64,000 nucleotides of DNA, taken from assembly GCA_014898415.1 (NCBI GenBank), contig RCTD01000011.1, forward strand, positions 1,116,001 to 1,180,000, given 5' to 3'. This document shows, piece after piece, positions 47,090 through 60,154 of this stretch. The stretch comes from Stromatinia cepivora. Taxonomy: Eukaryota > Ascomycota > Leotiomycetes > Helotiales > Sclerotiniaceae. The position numbers and the translations under genes are program-made. The notes beneath the pieces were generated by a model. It was not told where the DNA came from. It searched no databases and saw only the letters and a list, made by a program, of their open reading frames with translations. Each line of letters begins with the position of its first letter. The first letter of the stretch is position 1.

Positions 47090-50000
47090 CTCCCTTATTA
47101 AGAATATCTTATTCGATTCTTTTAGATTATTAATCCTAATATTTTCTTAAATTTTTCGAAAGCAATCTTTACACAAGGTTTCATTATTTTGTTAACAATT
47201 ATATCATATATATTGATATAATTAATAACGATTTTCTTCTTTTTTATCAAATCCCTAATAAAATAATAATTGATATTTATATATTTGGATTGTTTATACA
47301 AATATAAATTCTTGATTAAAATTAAAGTATTTTGATTATTATCAAGTATCTAAACTATATCTCCATTCTTTCCAATATAATTTAATCTGAATAAATCTTT
47401 GAATATTTATATAATCTATTTTTTTTATTTGATAAATATTATTATCACAATATATTCTAATTTTATATTAAAAATAATTATAAATATTTGTTTCTTGTTA
47501 GCCCATGATATAAAACCTTTATAGAATATTATAACTTCTTTTAAAACATTTTTCCAATTATATTTGTTATTAATTTAATCTACATTTATATATATCTTTA
47601 TTATATTATCAAATATATTATATTCTTTACAGATATCAGATTATATTCCTTTTGGCCCGAATTATAATTTTTGTTTGATTATTAATTATAAATATCGCAT
47701 TAGATTCTTTAAAGTTATAATATAATGTTTTATTGATTTTATTATAAATTATAAAAATCTTTTAATTGAAAATATTATATTTAATTGAATATATATTATT
47801 AAATGAATCATACTTTCTATTCATTATTGATATTTATTTACATCTATTAGTTCATTGTTATCAATTACTGGCCGGAAATAGATATAATCTATTATTGATA
47901 GTTTCTTGATTTGATATTATTTATATATAATATTATATTTAATTAATATAATATCGAGATATTCTTTTTAATCTATAATTAATATATATGCTTTTTTATT
48001 ACAAATAACTTTAATATCTAGGATCTTATTAATCTCTCTTAGATTCTTGATATTAAAATAAATTGATAGTTTTTTATCAAATCAAATGATTTATAATGAT
48101 ATATATAATACAATAACAATATCGTCGATATATATCAATAATATTATATTATGATTTTTGGATATATATAGATATAGATCTATCAAACTTTATATAAAAT
48201 CTATACCTAAAAGCTTTTTCTTCAATAATAAATTTTAATCCCTTCCAATTTATTTCAAATTATATAAGCTTTGTAGGATTTGTAGTATATATCCCTTTTT
48301 AATTTTAATACTTTAGGATAATTCGAGATAAATTTTTTTTTTTCAAATATGATTCGGTAAAAATGTTTTTGATATCGAAATATAAATATTCTAAATTTTT
48401 CTTTGCAATAATAATTAGGAATAATTTAAATATATTTAGTTTTATTATTGATATAAATATTTCGTTATAATCCTTTTCTAGTATTTGATTGAATCTTCGA
48501 ATCATTAATTTTACTTTGAATCATTTTATTTTATTATCCTTGATTTTAACTATAAATATCTATTTCATTGAAATCAGATTATTTTCTTTAGGGAATATAT
48601 ATTCTTCTTAAATACCATTTTGAATTAAGGATATGATTTCCTTTTAAATAGCTTTCTTCTATTTTTCAAAATATTCTCGATCTAATATTGCTTTTTTATA
48701 AATTTTTAATATTTTAATTTCTAAAACTTTTTTGGTCGGATATACTATATCTTCTATATTATTTATATTTATTAATAAAATTATGAAATTTAAAACAATT
48801 TTATTTTTGATATAAGGATTCATTTTATAAATAATTGGGATTATAATTATGGTGTATTCTATACTTTCTTAAATTTTGATCTGTATAGATATTGTAATCA
48901 ATATCTTTATAATTTTATTTTCTTATTCTTTTTCAGGATTTTGTTTTATATCTTTTTTCCGTTTTCATATTAAATATCTTAGGGATTTATCTTTAAAGTT
49001 TATTTTATCCTTTTATTTGATTTCAGATAATTATAGATTTATTTTACTTTTTGATTTTGTTGAAATAAACTTATCAATAAAATTTAAAACAATCTTAAAT
49101 TTTGTTTCTGGTATAGATTCAGGGTTTGCAAAAGTTGATTTTTGGGCTGGATTTTTTGAAATAATAGATTCGATATCTAAAATATCCTTGGAAAAAGATT
49201 CTTGATTTGTTTTCTGGATATTGTCATTTTCATTTTTATTATATATTAGTATTGATATATCTAATTTATTTGATTTCAATTTGATAATTAAGATATTTGA
49301 TATAATCATTAAATTCGATATAATATCTATTAGAGAAAATATTTAAAATAAAGATAATATAAATATTATATTTAATATTGAGAATAAAAAAGATATTTTG
49401 TTTATTATTGATTTATTATAAAATTTTCGATTTGGCTTTATATTCTTTATTCCTTATAGATCTGATTTATAATTTCTTAATTTAAAATCTAAATCTCCTT
49501 CTCGATAAAATTCATCTATAATTATTTTATTTGATCGAAATATATAATTTAATTCTGAAGAATATACTTTAATATATTTATTCATAACTTTTAAGTACTC
49601 TAGGAATATATCAATTCTCGAAATATCCCATAACTTATTATATCTCTGTTTTTTCGGAATAATCTTAGAATTAATATAAACATAACATTTGTTTTCCTAA
49701 ACTTTGTATATTTTTATATCTAATATTATATTTATAAAAACTTTTATAAAAAATCAATCTATTCCATTTATATTAAAATCAATATTAATACAATTCCTGA
49801 TATAAATATTGTATTTTATAATTTCGTCCCAAAATTTTAATAATAATCCAATTTTTTTTAATATTACTTTTATATTTGCCTCTACAATCCTTATATTCCG
49901 TTTTATAGATCTATTTTGATATGAAAAAGCAATTGTTATAATTTCGGATCATATACTTAATGATCATTTATGAATAGCTTATAGGAATTCCAATACATTA

Positions 50001-51700
50001 TCAATTCTGATTATAATAATCTTCTCTTCAATAATTAATTCCATTTTCTTTTTCTAAGTTTTTAATATTTAAATTATATTATCTTTTTGTTTAAATAATA
50101 TAATCCAATTTATTTTTGTACAACTATTAATGATCAATATGAAATAACAATTCCCTTAAATCGATTTTGAGAATAATTCTATAATATCAAAATATATAAA
50201 TTCGAATCTCTTTGATTTATATAAACTTAATTGCTTCGGAATATAATTGATTATTTTGATGAGTATATATACTTTATAAATATCTAATTTAATTGAAATC
50301 TTTATTGATTTAGTTATATTAGATACCTTATATAAATTCTTAATTTTGTTTAAATCTAAATGATTAAATCTTCGATATTATAATAGATATCTTTTTTTCT
50401 CCTTGAATATTAATTCATTATCGATATCTTTGATATTATCGATTATCTCTGAAGAAAAACCTTTTTTCTGATTATTTTAATATATATTAGAACAGAAAAT
50501 TGTATCCTTATATCCTTTAATTATATATAAAACTATATACATTCCATTTTGCATTTTAGTATAAATAACTTTCTTATTATCTTTCTTGAAATATATATAA
50601 TAAGAATTGAATTCCTTTTACAATTCTATTTCACAGATCCTTTTTTTTGACAGCAAGTTTACTCCTAACCCTAATATATATAATATATTTGAAAGTAGCA
50701 TCTTAGAACTATCTTTATATACCATATCCATTAAATCTTAATAACGATAATATATTATTCCTTTATTAACCTTTATTCTTTATTTAATAATAGATTCTAT
50801 TAATCTAAATAATGAAGGTTGATCAGATATATATAAAGAAATGTTTATATTAATATATTATTTATTAAAAAAAGTTTTATTAATAATTTTCTTTATCAAA
50901 TTGCAATCTTTCTCTATTATATCTTTAATATCGAAATCTGATTCAAAAATATTGTTAATAAAATGTATTTGATCTTTCTTGTTGAAATAAATCTTCTTCG
51001 AATTCGATAATTCCTTTTTCCTTTGGTAACAAAGATAATTGTAAAGGAATTTGTTGGTTTATATTAAATACAGATAATCTCATATATAATAACCTTCCCT
51101 TTGATATAGATCACAAACATTATTTGAGATTTCGAAATCTGATTCTTAATGTTGAGAAGTATATCTAGATCCTTTCACAATTTGTATTAGCTTTGATCCA
51201 TCCTTAAAATGAAATTCCTTAATCTATAAATACTTGATTTTATTATCGATACTAAGATTGATTTGGATATCCAATATATTTATTATTTCTTGATAGTTGA
51301 TTAGAAGATTATATATTAAAACCAAAAATAAGGTAATATTTTGATATACTAATCGATAGCTTTTATTTATAATTTCTAATTTCCTTCTATACTTTTTCAA
51401 TTTGTTTTAGGTTTTGATAATAATTATATCGGGATGGGTATTAGATTGGAATTTGAAGTTCTGGATTATCGTTATATATATATTGGTTATAATTATATTG
51501 ATTCTGGTATATTTTGATTTAAAATATCTCTAGAATGTATATACTATTGAATATTCATCGATAAAAGCTTTATTATTATTATTAAATATTATATAAATAT
51601 ATAATAATATATTCGTTTTGTTTTTTAAGTATTCCGATTTCAATTCGATATTATAATATATACGATTATTGATTTTGTAGATAGATATTATATTGAATCC
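47090..51700 (-). pseudogene. copia 3 gag-pol remnant
   Basis: Reads right to left with the same domains as the other copies. Gag lies at about 51660-50900 and integrase at about 50400-49750, where the plus strand shows the complement of the PKQLNLYKSKRFEFIYFDI block. The RT stretch near 48505-48305 is still open: MIRRFNQILEKDYNEIFI, then YLYFDIKNIFTESYLKKK. RNase H lies at about 47640-47400. The region missing in copia 2 is present here near 50660-50745. Stops are RIP-like throughout. A 92-codon frame at 49309-49031 is a spacer segment between integrase and RT. Confidence 0.82.
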
Positions 51701-52243
51701 TATAATCTACATATATTCGTTTAATATTTGATTAATTATATAAAATCATTCTTTCTCTCTCAATTATATCTTCATTTATCTGAACTATCGCTTATAATTA
51801 TTTTGATCGAATTTCGAAGGGTTGTTTGATTCTGATATTATAAAGACTTCTTACTATTTAATGGGTATTGAAGATAATCTTCAGATTTTTAAAATAATCT
51901 TAAAAAAAAAAGTATATAGCAAATAAATTCAAAATAATAAAGAAATATAAAAATAAAATAATAAAAAAAAATTCGTAAGATTATATTATAATATATTTTT
52001 TTATAACTATATGAATTTGTTTTTTGTTTTTGTTATAATTCTATATCAGTATTATATAGATTACTCTCCGCTTTAATCTATAATATTATAAGTTATAAAC
52101 TGTATTATCGTATTTCAACTCTGCTTTGGTGATACTATATAAAAACTCTGATTTTCATTTTATTTTATCCTTACTAATTATACTAATCCTTTTTCGATTT
52201 ATTTTGCTTTTTAATTATTATTGTATAATCAGATTTTATAATT

Positions 52244-52409
52244 TATTAATATTTGGTATAGAAAATAATAGTATTGTTGATTATATAGATTAAATTAAGG
52301 ATCTATAATTCTAGTAAGAGTAGAATTGAAATTATCCTCAAATATGATCTGTATATCATTGTGATCTCGTGACCTCAATTCTAATCCTATGATGGTCTCA
52401 TTTCCAACA
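52244..52409 (-). repeat. copia 3 5' LTR
   Basis: 166 bp; plus-strand end CTATGATGGTCTCATTTCC then AACA. The outer (right) end is nearly unmutated; the inner (left) end is eroded. Confidence 0.92.
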
Positions 52410-52414
52410 TTAAT

Positions 52415-53302
52415 TATAAATCAAAAAGAATATCTTGATATTATATTAACTAAATATAATATTATATATAAATAATATCAAACTTAGAAATTATTAATAA
52501 TGGATTATATCCATTTTTGATCAGCAATCGATAATAATGAACTAATAAATATAAACAAATATTAATAACGAATAGGAAATATAATTTATTCAATAGTATA
52601 TATTCAATTAGATATAATATTCTCAATTGGAAGACTTTTACAATTTATAACAAAACCAATAAAATATTATACTATAGCTTTAAAGAATCTAATATAATAT
52701 TTACGATCAATAATCAAATAAAAGTTATAATTCGGACCAAAAAAAATACAATTCGATATCTATAAAGAATATAATATATTTAATAATATAATAAAAGTAT
52801 ATATAGATATAAATTAAACTAATGACAAATATAACTAGAAAAATGTTTCAAAAAGAATTATAATATTTTATAAAAACCCTATATTATAAACTAACAAGAA
52901 ACAAATATTTATAATTATCTTTAATATAGAATCAGAATATATTGCAATAATAATATTCATTAAACAAAAGAAATAGATTATATAAATACTCAAAAATCTA
53001 TTCAGATCAAATTATATTAGAAAAAACAGAAATACAATTCAAATACTTAATAATAATCAAAACACTTTAGTTTTAACCAAAAATCCATATTTATATAAAC
53101 AATCCAAATATATAGATATCAATTATCATTTCATTAAAGATTTAATAGAAAAGAAGAAAATCGTTATTAATTATATCAATATATATAATATAATTATTAA
53201 TAGAATAACAAAACCTTATATAAAGATTGCTTTCAAAAGGTTCAAGAAAATATTAAGATTAATAATTTAAAAGGATCGAATAGAATATCTTTAATAAAGG
53301 AG
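52415..53302 (+). pseudogene. copia 1 RT C-terminus and RNase H
   Basis: Last part of copia 1, resuming after copia 3. It aligns with 45090-45981 of copia 2 and with 18735-19625. It carries the RNase H blocks equivalent to ADWAxDxxxRKS (about 52800-52860) and KKQxxVxxSxxEAEY (about 52880-52960), heavily stopped. It ends in the purine-rich stretch AATAAAGGAG just before the 3' LTR. Confidence 0.82.
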
Positions 53303-53437
53303 TATTAGAAATGAGGTCATCATAGAATTAGAATTAAGGTTATGTGATCATTGTGGTGTATAGATCATATTTGAGGATAATCTTAATTCAATCTATATAG
53401 TCAATAATACTACTACTTCCTGTACCAAAAGTTAACA
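53303..53437 (+). repeat. copia 1 3' LTR with 31-bp deletion
   Basis: 135 bp instead of 166. The segment between TCTTAATTC and AATCTATATAG lacks 31 bp found in all other copies, apparently between short TTC repeats. The ends TATTAGAAATGAG and GTTAACA are normal. Confidence 0.9.
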
Positions 53438-53442
53438 AGATT

Positions 53443-54142
53443 ATAAATAAACTCAATTCTTTAAGTATTTCGTTGTTCTATTATTAGTATATAACAAATA
53501 CATTTGTTAGTTTAAAAGATATAATAATATATTTCTATAATCCAGAAGGAAATATAAAGGCGATCTTTTATTTATACTTTTCTTTAATTTGTATTAAATT
53601 AAAGGTATTTCTTTAATCCAATTTAATATAAATTATTGTTTTATTCAATTTATCCCTTAATTCTTGGACTTTGGATATTAAATATATATCCCTAATAGTT
53701 TTATTATTTATTCGGCGATAATCTTTATAAGATCGACCATTCGGATTTCCCTTTTTTAAATATTAATAATACATTGATTGTATAAAAGGATTTGGATTTT
53801 CTAATTCATTCTTTTTTTTCAATTTTAGATTTATATTCTTCTTATATTCTTAAAGTACTAGAATTATATAATTTTAATTTTTCGGTTAAAGATATAAATC
53901 CTTTTTTGCAATTGATTTTATAATTCTAAAGCTTATATTCTAATAAGGCTTTTAAATTCTATAGATCTTCAAACAATTTAGCGAATTTTTTATACTACAT
54001 TAGAATCTCTTTTATATCGATCTTACCGATCAATAGAGGATCTATAACTGTTATAATATAGTATCCAACTTCCCCAGAAGTCTGTTCCTTTGGACTATAT
54101 AATCATTCATTCTTGTATCTACAATGATCGAATATAAGGATA
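53443..54142 (-). pseudogene. gypsy reverse transcriptase, N-terminal part
   Basis: Host gypsy sequence between copia 1 and copia 4. On the minus strand it reads NPNGRSYKDYRRINNKTIRD and IYLISKVQELRDKLNKTIIY then IKLD (about 53745-53615), matching the gypsy RT block with FCVDYRxLNxxTxKxxYPLP and KxDLxxAY. NTFNLIQIKEKYK and KIAFIFPSGL follow (about 53600-53535), matching HQIRIxxxDxxKTAFxTxxG. It then joins, across the copia 1 insertion, to the YLDD-equivalent block at 37076. The right part holds the N-terminal RT and linker sequence, ending at the copia 4 duplication GGATA. Confidence 0.82.
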
Positions 54143-54308
54143 TATTAACTTTTGGTGCAGAAAGTAGTAGTATTGTTAACTATATAGGTTGAACTAAGGA
54201 TCTATATTTCTAATAGAAATAGAATTAAAGTTATCCCCAAATATAGTCTATGTATCATTGTGATTATATAACCTCAATTCTAATCTTATAATAACTTCAT
54301 TTCCAATA
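54143..54308 (-). repeat. copia 4 3' LTR
   Basis: 166 bp; plus-strand start TATTAACTTTTGGTGCAG (outer, preserved), end TTTCCAATA (inner, eroded). Confidence 0.92.
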
Positions 54309-57300
54309 CTCCTTTATTGAGAATATTCTATTTGATTCTTTTAGATTATTAATTCTAATATTTTCTTGAACCTTTCGAAAACAATCTTTATATAAGGCTT
54401 TATCATTTTGTTAGTAACTATATCGTATATATTAATATAATTAATAATGATTTTCTCTTTTTCTATCAAATCTTTAATAAAATGATAACTGATATCTATA
54501 TATTTGAATTGTTCGTATAAATATAGATTCTTAATTAAAATTAAAGTATTCTGATTATTATTAAGTATTTGAATCATATCTTTATTCTTTTCAATATAAT
54601 TTGATCTGAATAGATCTTTGAGTATTTATATAATCTATCTTTTTGTTTAATAAATATTGTTATTACAATATATTCTGATTTTGTATTGAAAATAACTATA
54701 GATATTTGTTTCTTATTATACTATAATATAGGGTCTTTATAAAATATCACAACTCCCTTTGAAACATTTTTCCGATTATATTTATTATTAATCCAATTTA
54801 TATCTATATATACCTTTATTGTATTATCAGATATATTATATTCTTTACAAATATCAGATTGTATTTCTTTTGGCCTGAATTATAGTTTCTGTTTGATTAT
54901 TGATTATAAATATCGCATCAAATTCTTTAAAGCTATGATATAATGTTTTACTGGTTTTGCCATAAATTATGAAAATCTTTCAACTAAAAATACTATATCT
55001 AATTGAATATATATTATTGAATAAATTATACTTCTTATTCGTTATTAATATTCATTTATATCTATCAGTTTATCGTTATCAATTGCTAATCGAAAATAGA
55101 TATAATCTACTATTAATAGTTTCTTGATTTGATATTATCCATATATAATACTATATTTGATTAATATAATATCGAAATATTCTTCTTGATCTATAATTAA
55201 TATATATATTTTTCTATTATGAATAACCTTAATATCTAAGATTTTATTAATCTCCTCTAGATTTTTGATATTAAAACGGGTTGATAGCTTTTCATCGAAT
55301 CAAATGATTTGTAATGATATATACAATATAATAACGATATCATCGATATATATTAATAATATTATATTACAATCTTTAAATATATATAAATATAGATTTA
55401 TTAAACTTTATATAAAGCTTATATCTAAAAGTTCTTTCTTCAATAATAAACTCCAATCCCTTTCAGTTTGTTTTAAATTATATAGATTTCGTAGGGTTTG
55501 TAATATATATCCCTTTTCGACTTTAATACCTTGAAATGATTCAAAATAGATTTCTTCCTTTAAATGCAATTCAATAAAAACATTTTTGATATCGAAATAT
55601 AAATATTCCAAATTTTCCTTTACAATAATAATTAGGAATAATCTAAATATATCTAATCTCATTATTGGTATAAATATTTCGTTGTAATTTTTTTCTAGTA
55701 TTTAATTGAATCTTCGAATTACTAATCTTATCTTGAATCGTTCTATTTTGTTATCTTTAATTTTAATTGTAAATATCTATTTTGTCGAAATCAGATTATT
55801 TCTTTTAGGGAGTATATATTCTTTTCAAATACCATTTTGAATCAAAGATATAATTTCCTTTTGAATAATTTCTTTTCATTTTTCAAAGTATTTTCGATCC
55901 GATATTGCTTTTTTATTATAAGAATTTCTAATAAGTTTATTAAATCACTTAATAATATTAACCGAACCGATGGTTATATGATCACGTGATATATTAATAA
56001 TATAATTTAATATTATTAAATTTTATTATTATATGAAATTTCGATCATATATCATACTAGAATGATTTATAATGGAATAGAATGTGATGGAAGCGTATAG
56101 AACTTTCTTATTTCTAAGGTTAAATATTATTGGTTACTATTTCATTTCATTATATAAAATGATTCTATAAGATTCGATTTAAATCGATCTTATTTATAAT
56201 CATAGAATATTATAGAATTTCATAGAATCTTATCAAATACTATAAATAAGAAGATTTTCTTCAAAGAATTCTTCTGAAAAACAAGCAAAATAAATTCAAT
56301 ATTCAATATACTTATATTTTGACTTCAACCATTATATATTCGATTACCCTTTTAAGCTATATAACTAAGTCTTCCACTATAATAATAGTGAATAGTATTA
56401 TTATTATATTATTCATTATTATTAACCAATCAACCTCCTCCAAGATTTATAAATTCTTGATATTTTGATTTCCAAAATTTTTTCGGCTGGATATACTATA
56501 TTTTCTATATTATCTGTATTTATCAATGAAATTATGAAATCTAAAATGATCTTGTTTTTGATATAAAAATCTATTTTGTAAATAATTGGAATTATGATCA
56601 TAATATATTCTATACTTTTTTGAATTTTTAGCTATATAGATATCAAAATCAATGTTCTTATAATTTTACTTTCTCATTCTCCTTCAAAATCTTATTTTAT
56701 ATTTCTTTTCTGTTTTTATATTAGATATCTTAAGGGTTTATTTTCAAGATCTATTGTATTCTTTTATTTGGTTTTAAATAATTATGGATTTATTTTGCTT
56801 TTTGATTTTATTGAAATAGGTTTGTTAGCAAAATTTAAAACAATCTTAAATTTTGCTTTCGATATAAATTCAGGGTTTACAAAAGTTGATTTTTGAATTG
56901 GAATTTCTAGAATAATAAATTCGATATCTAAAATATCCTTGAAAAAAGATTCTTGATTTGTTTTCTAGATATTGCTATTTTCATTTTTATTGTATATTAA
57001 TATTGATGTATCTAATTTATTTGATTTCAATTCGATAATTGGAATACTTGATATAATCATTGAATTTAGTATAATATCTATTAAAAAGAATATTTGGAAT
57101 GAAGGTGATACAAATATCGCATTTGATATTGAAAATGGGGAAAGTATTTTATTTGTTATTAATCTATTATAAAATCTTCGATTTGGTTTTATATTCTTTA
57201 TTCTTTGTAAATCTAATTTATAATTTCTTAATTTAAAATCCAAATCTTTTTTTCGATGAGATTTATTTATAATTATTTTATTTGATCAAAATATATAGTT

Positions 57301-59400
57301 TAACTTTGAAGAATATATTTTAATATATTTATTCATAACTTTTGAATATTCTAAAAATATACCGACTTTCGAAATATCCTATAATTTGTTATATCTTTGC
57401 TTTTTCGGAATAATCTTGGGATTAATATAAATGTAACATTTATTCCCCCAAACTTTGTATATTTCTATATCTGATATTATACCTGTAAAAGCTTTTATAA
57501 AGAATCGATCTATTTTATTTATATTAGAATCAATATTAGTACGATTCCTAATATAAGTATTGTATTTTACAATTTCGTTCCAAAATTTTAATAATAATTC
57601 AGTTTCTTTTAGTATTGCTTTTATATTTGCTTTTGTAATCTTTATATTCTATTCTGCAGATTTGTTTTGATATAAAAAAGCAATTGTTATAATTTCGGAT
57701 TATATATCTGATGATTATTCACAAATAGTTTGTAAAAGTTCTGGTGTATTATCAATTCTAATTATAATGATCTTTTCTTTAATAATCAATTCCATCTTCT
57801 TTTTTCAAGTTTTTAATATTTGAATTATATTATCTTTTTGTTTAAATAGTATAATCCAATTTATTTTTATACAATTATTGATGATCAATATAAAATAACG
57901 ATTCCTTCGAATCGATTTTGAGAATGATTCTACAATATCGAAATATATAAATTCGAGTCTTTTTGATTTATACAGATTCAATTGCTTCGGAATATAATTG
58001 ATCATTTTGGTGAATATATACACTTTATAGATATCTAATTCAGTTGAAATCTTTATTGGTTTGATTATATTGAATACTTTGTATAGATGCTTGATCGTAT
58101 TTAAATCTAAATGATTGAATTTTCGATATTATAATAAATATCTTTCTTTCTTTTTGAATATTAATTCATTATCGATATCTTTAATATTATCGATTATCTT
58201 TAAAGAAAAACCTTTTTCCTGATCATTTTGATATATATTTGAACAAAAAGCTATATTCTTGTATCCTTTGATTATATATAAAACCATATATATTCCATCT
58301 TGTATTCTAATATGGATGACTTTCTTATTATCCTTCTTGAAATATATATAATGAGAATTGAATTCCTTTTACAGTCCTATTTCGTAGATCCTTTTTCCTA
58401 ACAATAAATTTACTCCTAACCCTGATATATATAATATATTTGAAAATAACATCTTAGAATCATCTTTATATATTATATCCATTAAACCCCAATAACAATA
58501 ATATATCATTCTCTTATCAATCTTTATCCTTCATTTAATAATAGAATCTATTAATCTGAATAATAAAGATTAATTAGATATATATAAAGAAGTATTTATA
58601 TCAATATATCATTTATTAAAGGAAATTTTATTAATAATCTTTTTTATCAAATTGTAATCTTCTTTTATTATATCCTTAATATCGGAATCTGATTCAGAGA
58701 TATTATTAATAGAGTATATTTGGTCTTTTTTGTTGAAATAGATCTTCTTTGGATTTAATGATCTTTTTTTCTTTTAATAATAAAAATAATTGTAAAGGAG
58801 TTTATTAATTCGTATTAAATATAGGTAGTCTTATATATAATGATCTTTCTTTTGATATAGATTACAAGTATTGTTTAGGATCTCGAAATCTGATTTTTGA
58901 TATCAAGAAATATATCTAAATCCTTTTACAATTTGTATTTATTCTGATTTATTTTTAAAATAAAATTCCTTAATCTACAAATATTTAATCTTATCATCGA
59001 TATTAAAACTAATTTAAATATCCAATATATCTATTATTCCTTAATAATTAATTGAAAGATTATATATTAAAACTAAGAACAAAATAGTATCTTGATATAT
59101 TAATTGATAGCTTTTATTTGCAACCCCTAATTTCCTTTTATACTCTTTCAATTTGTTCCAAACTTCGATAATGGTTATATTAAAATAGATATCGAATTGA
59201 AATTTGAAATTTTGGATCATTATCATATATATATTGATAATGATTGTTATTAACTTTAGTATATTTCGATTTAAGGTATTTTTAGAGTGTATATACTATT
59301 GAATATTCGTCGATAAAGACTTCATCATTATTATTGAATATTGTATAAATATACAATAACATATTTGCTTTATCCTTTAAGTATTCCGATTTCAATTTGA
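54309..59400 (-). pseudogene. copia 4 gag-pol remnant (interrupted at 55917-56445)
   Basis: Reads right to left. Gag is about 59400-58750. Integrase includes MINYIPKQLNLYKSKRLEFI then YFDI (about 58005-57935) and NRYFILIINNCIKINWIILF (about 57905-57846). RT includes LRLDIFRLFLIIIVKENLEY then LYFDIKNVFIELHLKEE (about 55665-55570) and LQTLRNLYNLKQTERDWSLL (about 55510-55450). RNase H and the C-terminus lie at about 54880-54341, ending in a 78-codon open frame. Several stretches of 60-90 codons are free of stops, so this copy seems slightly less eroded than copia 3. The 529-bp guest sits between integrase and RT. Confidence 0.83.
55917..56445 (-). mobile_element. 529-bp solo-LTR-like element, copy in copia 4, TSD TTTAT
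   Basis: Reverse copy of the element at 29532-30060, exactly 529 bp, flanked by TTTAT (55912-55916 and 56446-56450). The uninterrupted site in copia 3 (GCTTTTTTATAAATTTTT near 48690) confirms a clean insertion with duplication of five bases. Confidence 0.88.
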
Positions 59401-59988
59401 TATTATAATATATATAATCATTGATTTCATAAACAGATACTATATTGGATCTTGCAATCTATATATATTCATTTAATATTTAATTAATTATATAAAACTA
59501 TTCTTTTCCTTTCAATTATATCTTTATTTATCTGAATTATCGTTTATAATTGTTTTGATCGAACTTCGAAAAGTTGTTTGATTTTGATATTATAAAGGTT
59601 TCTTATTGTTTAATGGATATCGAAAATAATCTTCAGATTTTTAAGACAATCTTAAAAAATATACAACAAATAGGTTCAGAATAATAAAGAAATATAAAAA
59701 TAAAATAATAAGAAAATTCGTAAAATCATATTATAATATATTTTCTTGTAATTATATGAATTTGTTCTTCATTTCTATTATAATTCTATATCGATACTAT
59801 ACAGATTGTTTTCTGCTTTGATCTATAATATTATAAATTATAAACTATATTATCATATTTCAACTCTGTTTCAATAACACTATATAAAAAATCTGATTTT
59901 CACTCTATTTCACCCCTACTAATTATATTAATCCTTTCTCGATTTGCTTTGCTTTCTAATTACTATTATATAATCGGATTTTATAACC

Positions 59989-60154
59989 TATTAACTTTTG
60001 ATACAGAAAGTAATAGTATTATTGACTATATAGATTGAACTAAAGATTTATATTTCTAGTAGGAGTAGAATTGAAGTTATCCCCAAATATGATCTATACA
60101 CCATTGTGATCACGTGACCTCAATTCTAATCCTATGATGGTCTCATTTCCAACA
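59989..60154 (-). repeat. copia 4 5' LTR
   Basis: 166 bp; plus-strand start TATTAACTTTTGATACAG (inner, eroded), end GATGGTCTCATTTCCAACA (outer, preserved). Confidence 0.92.

Larger units (their letters stand above)
46924..52409 (-). mobile_element. Ty1/copia element 3, nested in copia 1, opposite orientation
   Basis: 5,486 bp. Flanked by TTAAC (46919-46923) and TTAAT (52410-52414), one RIP-type change apart. LTRs (reverse) are 46924-47089 and 52244-52409. Removing it rejoins the copia 1 sequence TATATATTAAC/TTAATTATAAATC exactly as seen in copia 2. Confidence 0.93.
37082..53437 (+). mobile_element. Ty1/copia element 1, host of copia 2 and copia 3
   Basis: Flanked by AGATT (37077-37081 and 53438-53442) in the gypsy reverse transcriptase region. 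Its own sequence is 37082-40752, 46153-46923 and 52415-53437, about 5.46 kb in total, and reads continuously once copia 2 (TSD GAAGG) and copia 3 (TSD TTAAC/TTAAT) are removed. LTRs are 37082-37247 and 53303-53437. Order of domains (gag, integrase, RT, RNase H) is that of Ty1/copia. Confidence 0.92.
54143..60154 (-). mobile_element. Ty1/copia element 4, host of a 529-bp element
   Basis: 6,012 bp including a 529-bp guest (55917-56445); about 5.48 kb without it and its extra target copy. Flanked by GGATA (54138-54142 and 60155-60159). LTRs (reverse) are 54143-54308 and 59989-60154. It lies in the gypsy region between protease and RT. Confidence 0.93.
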
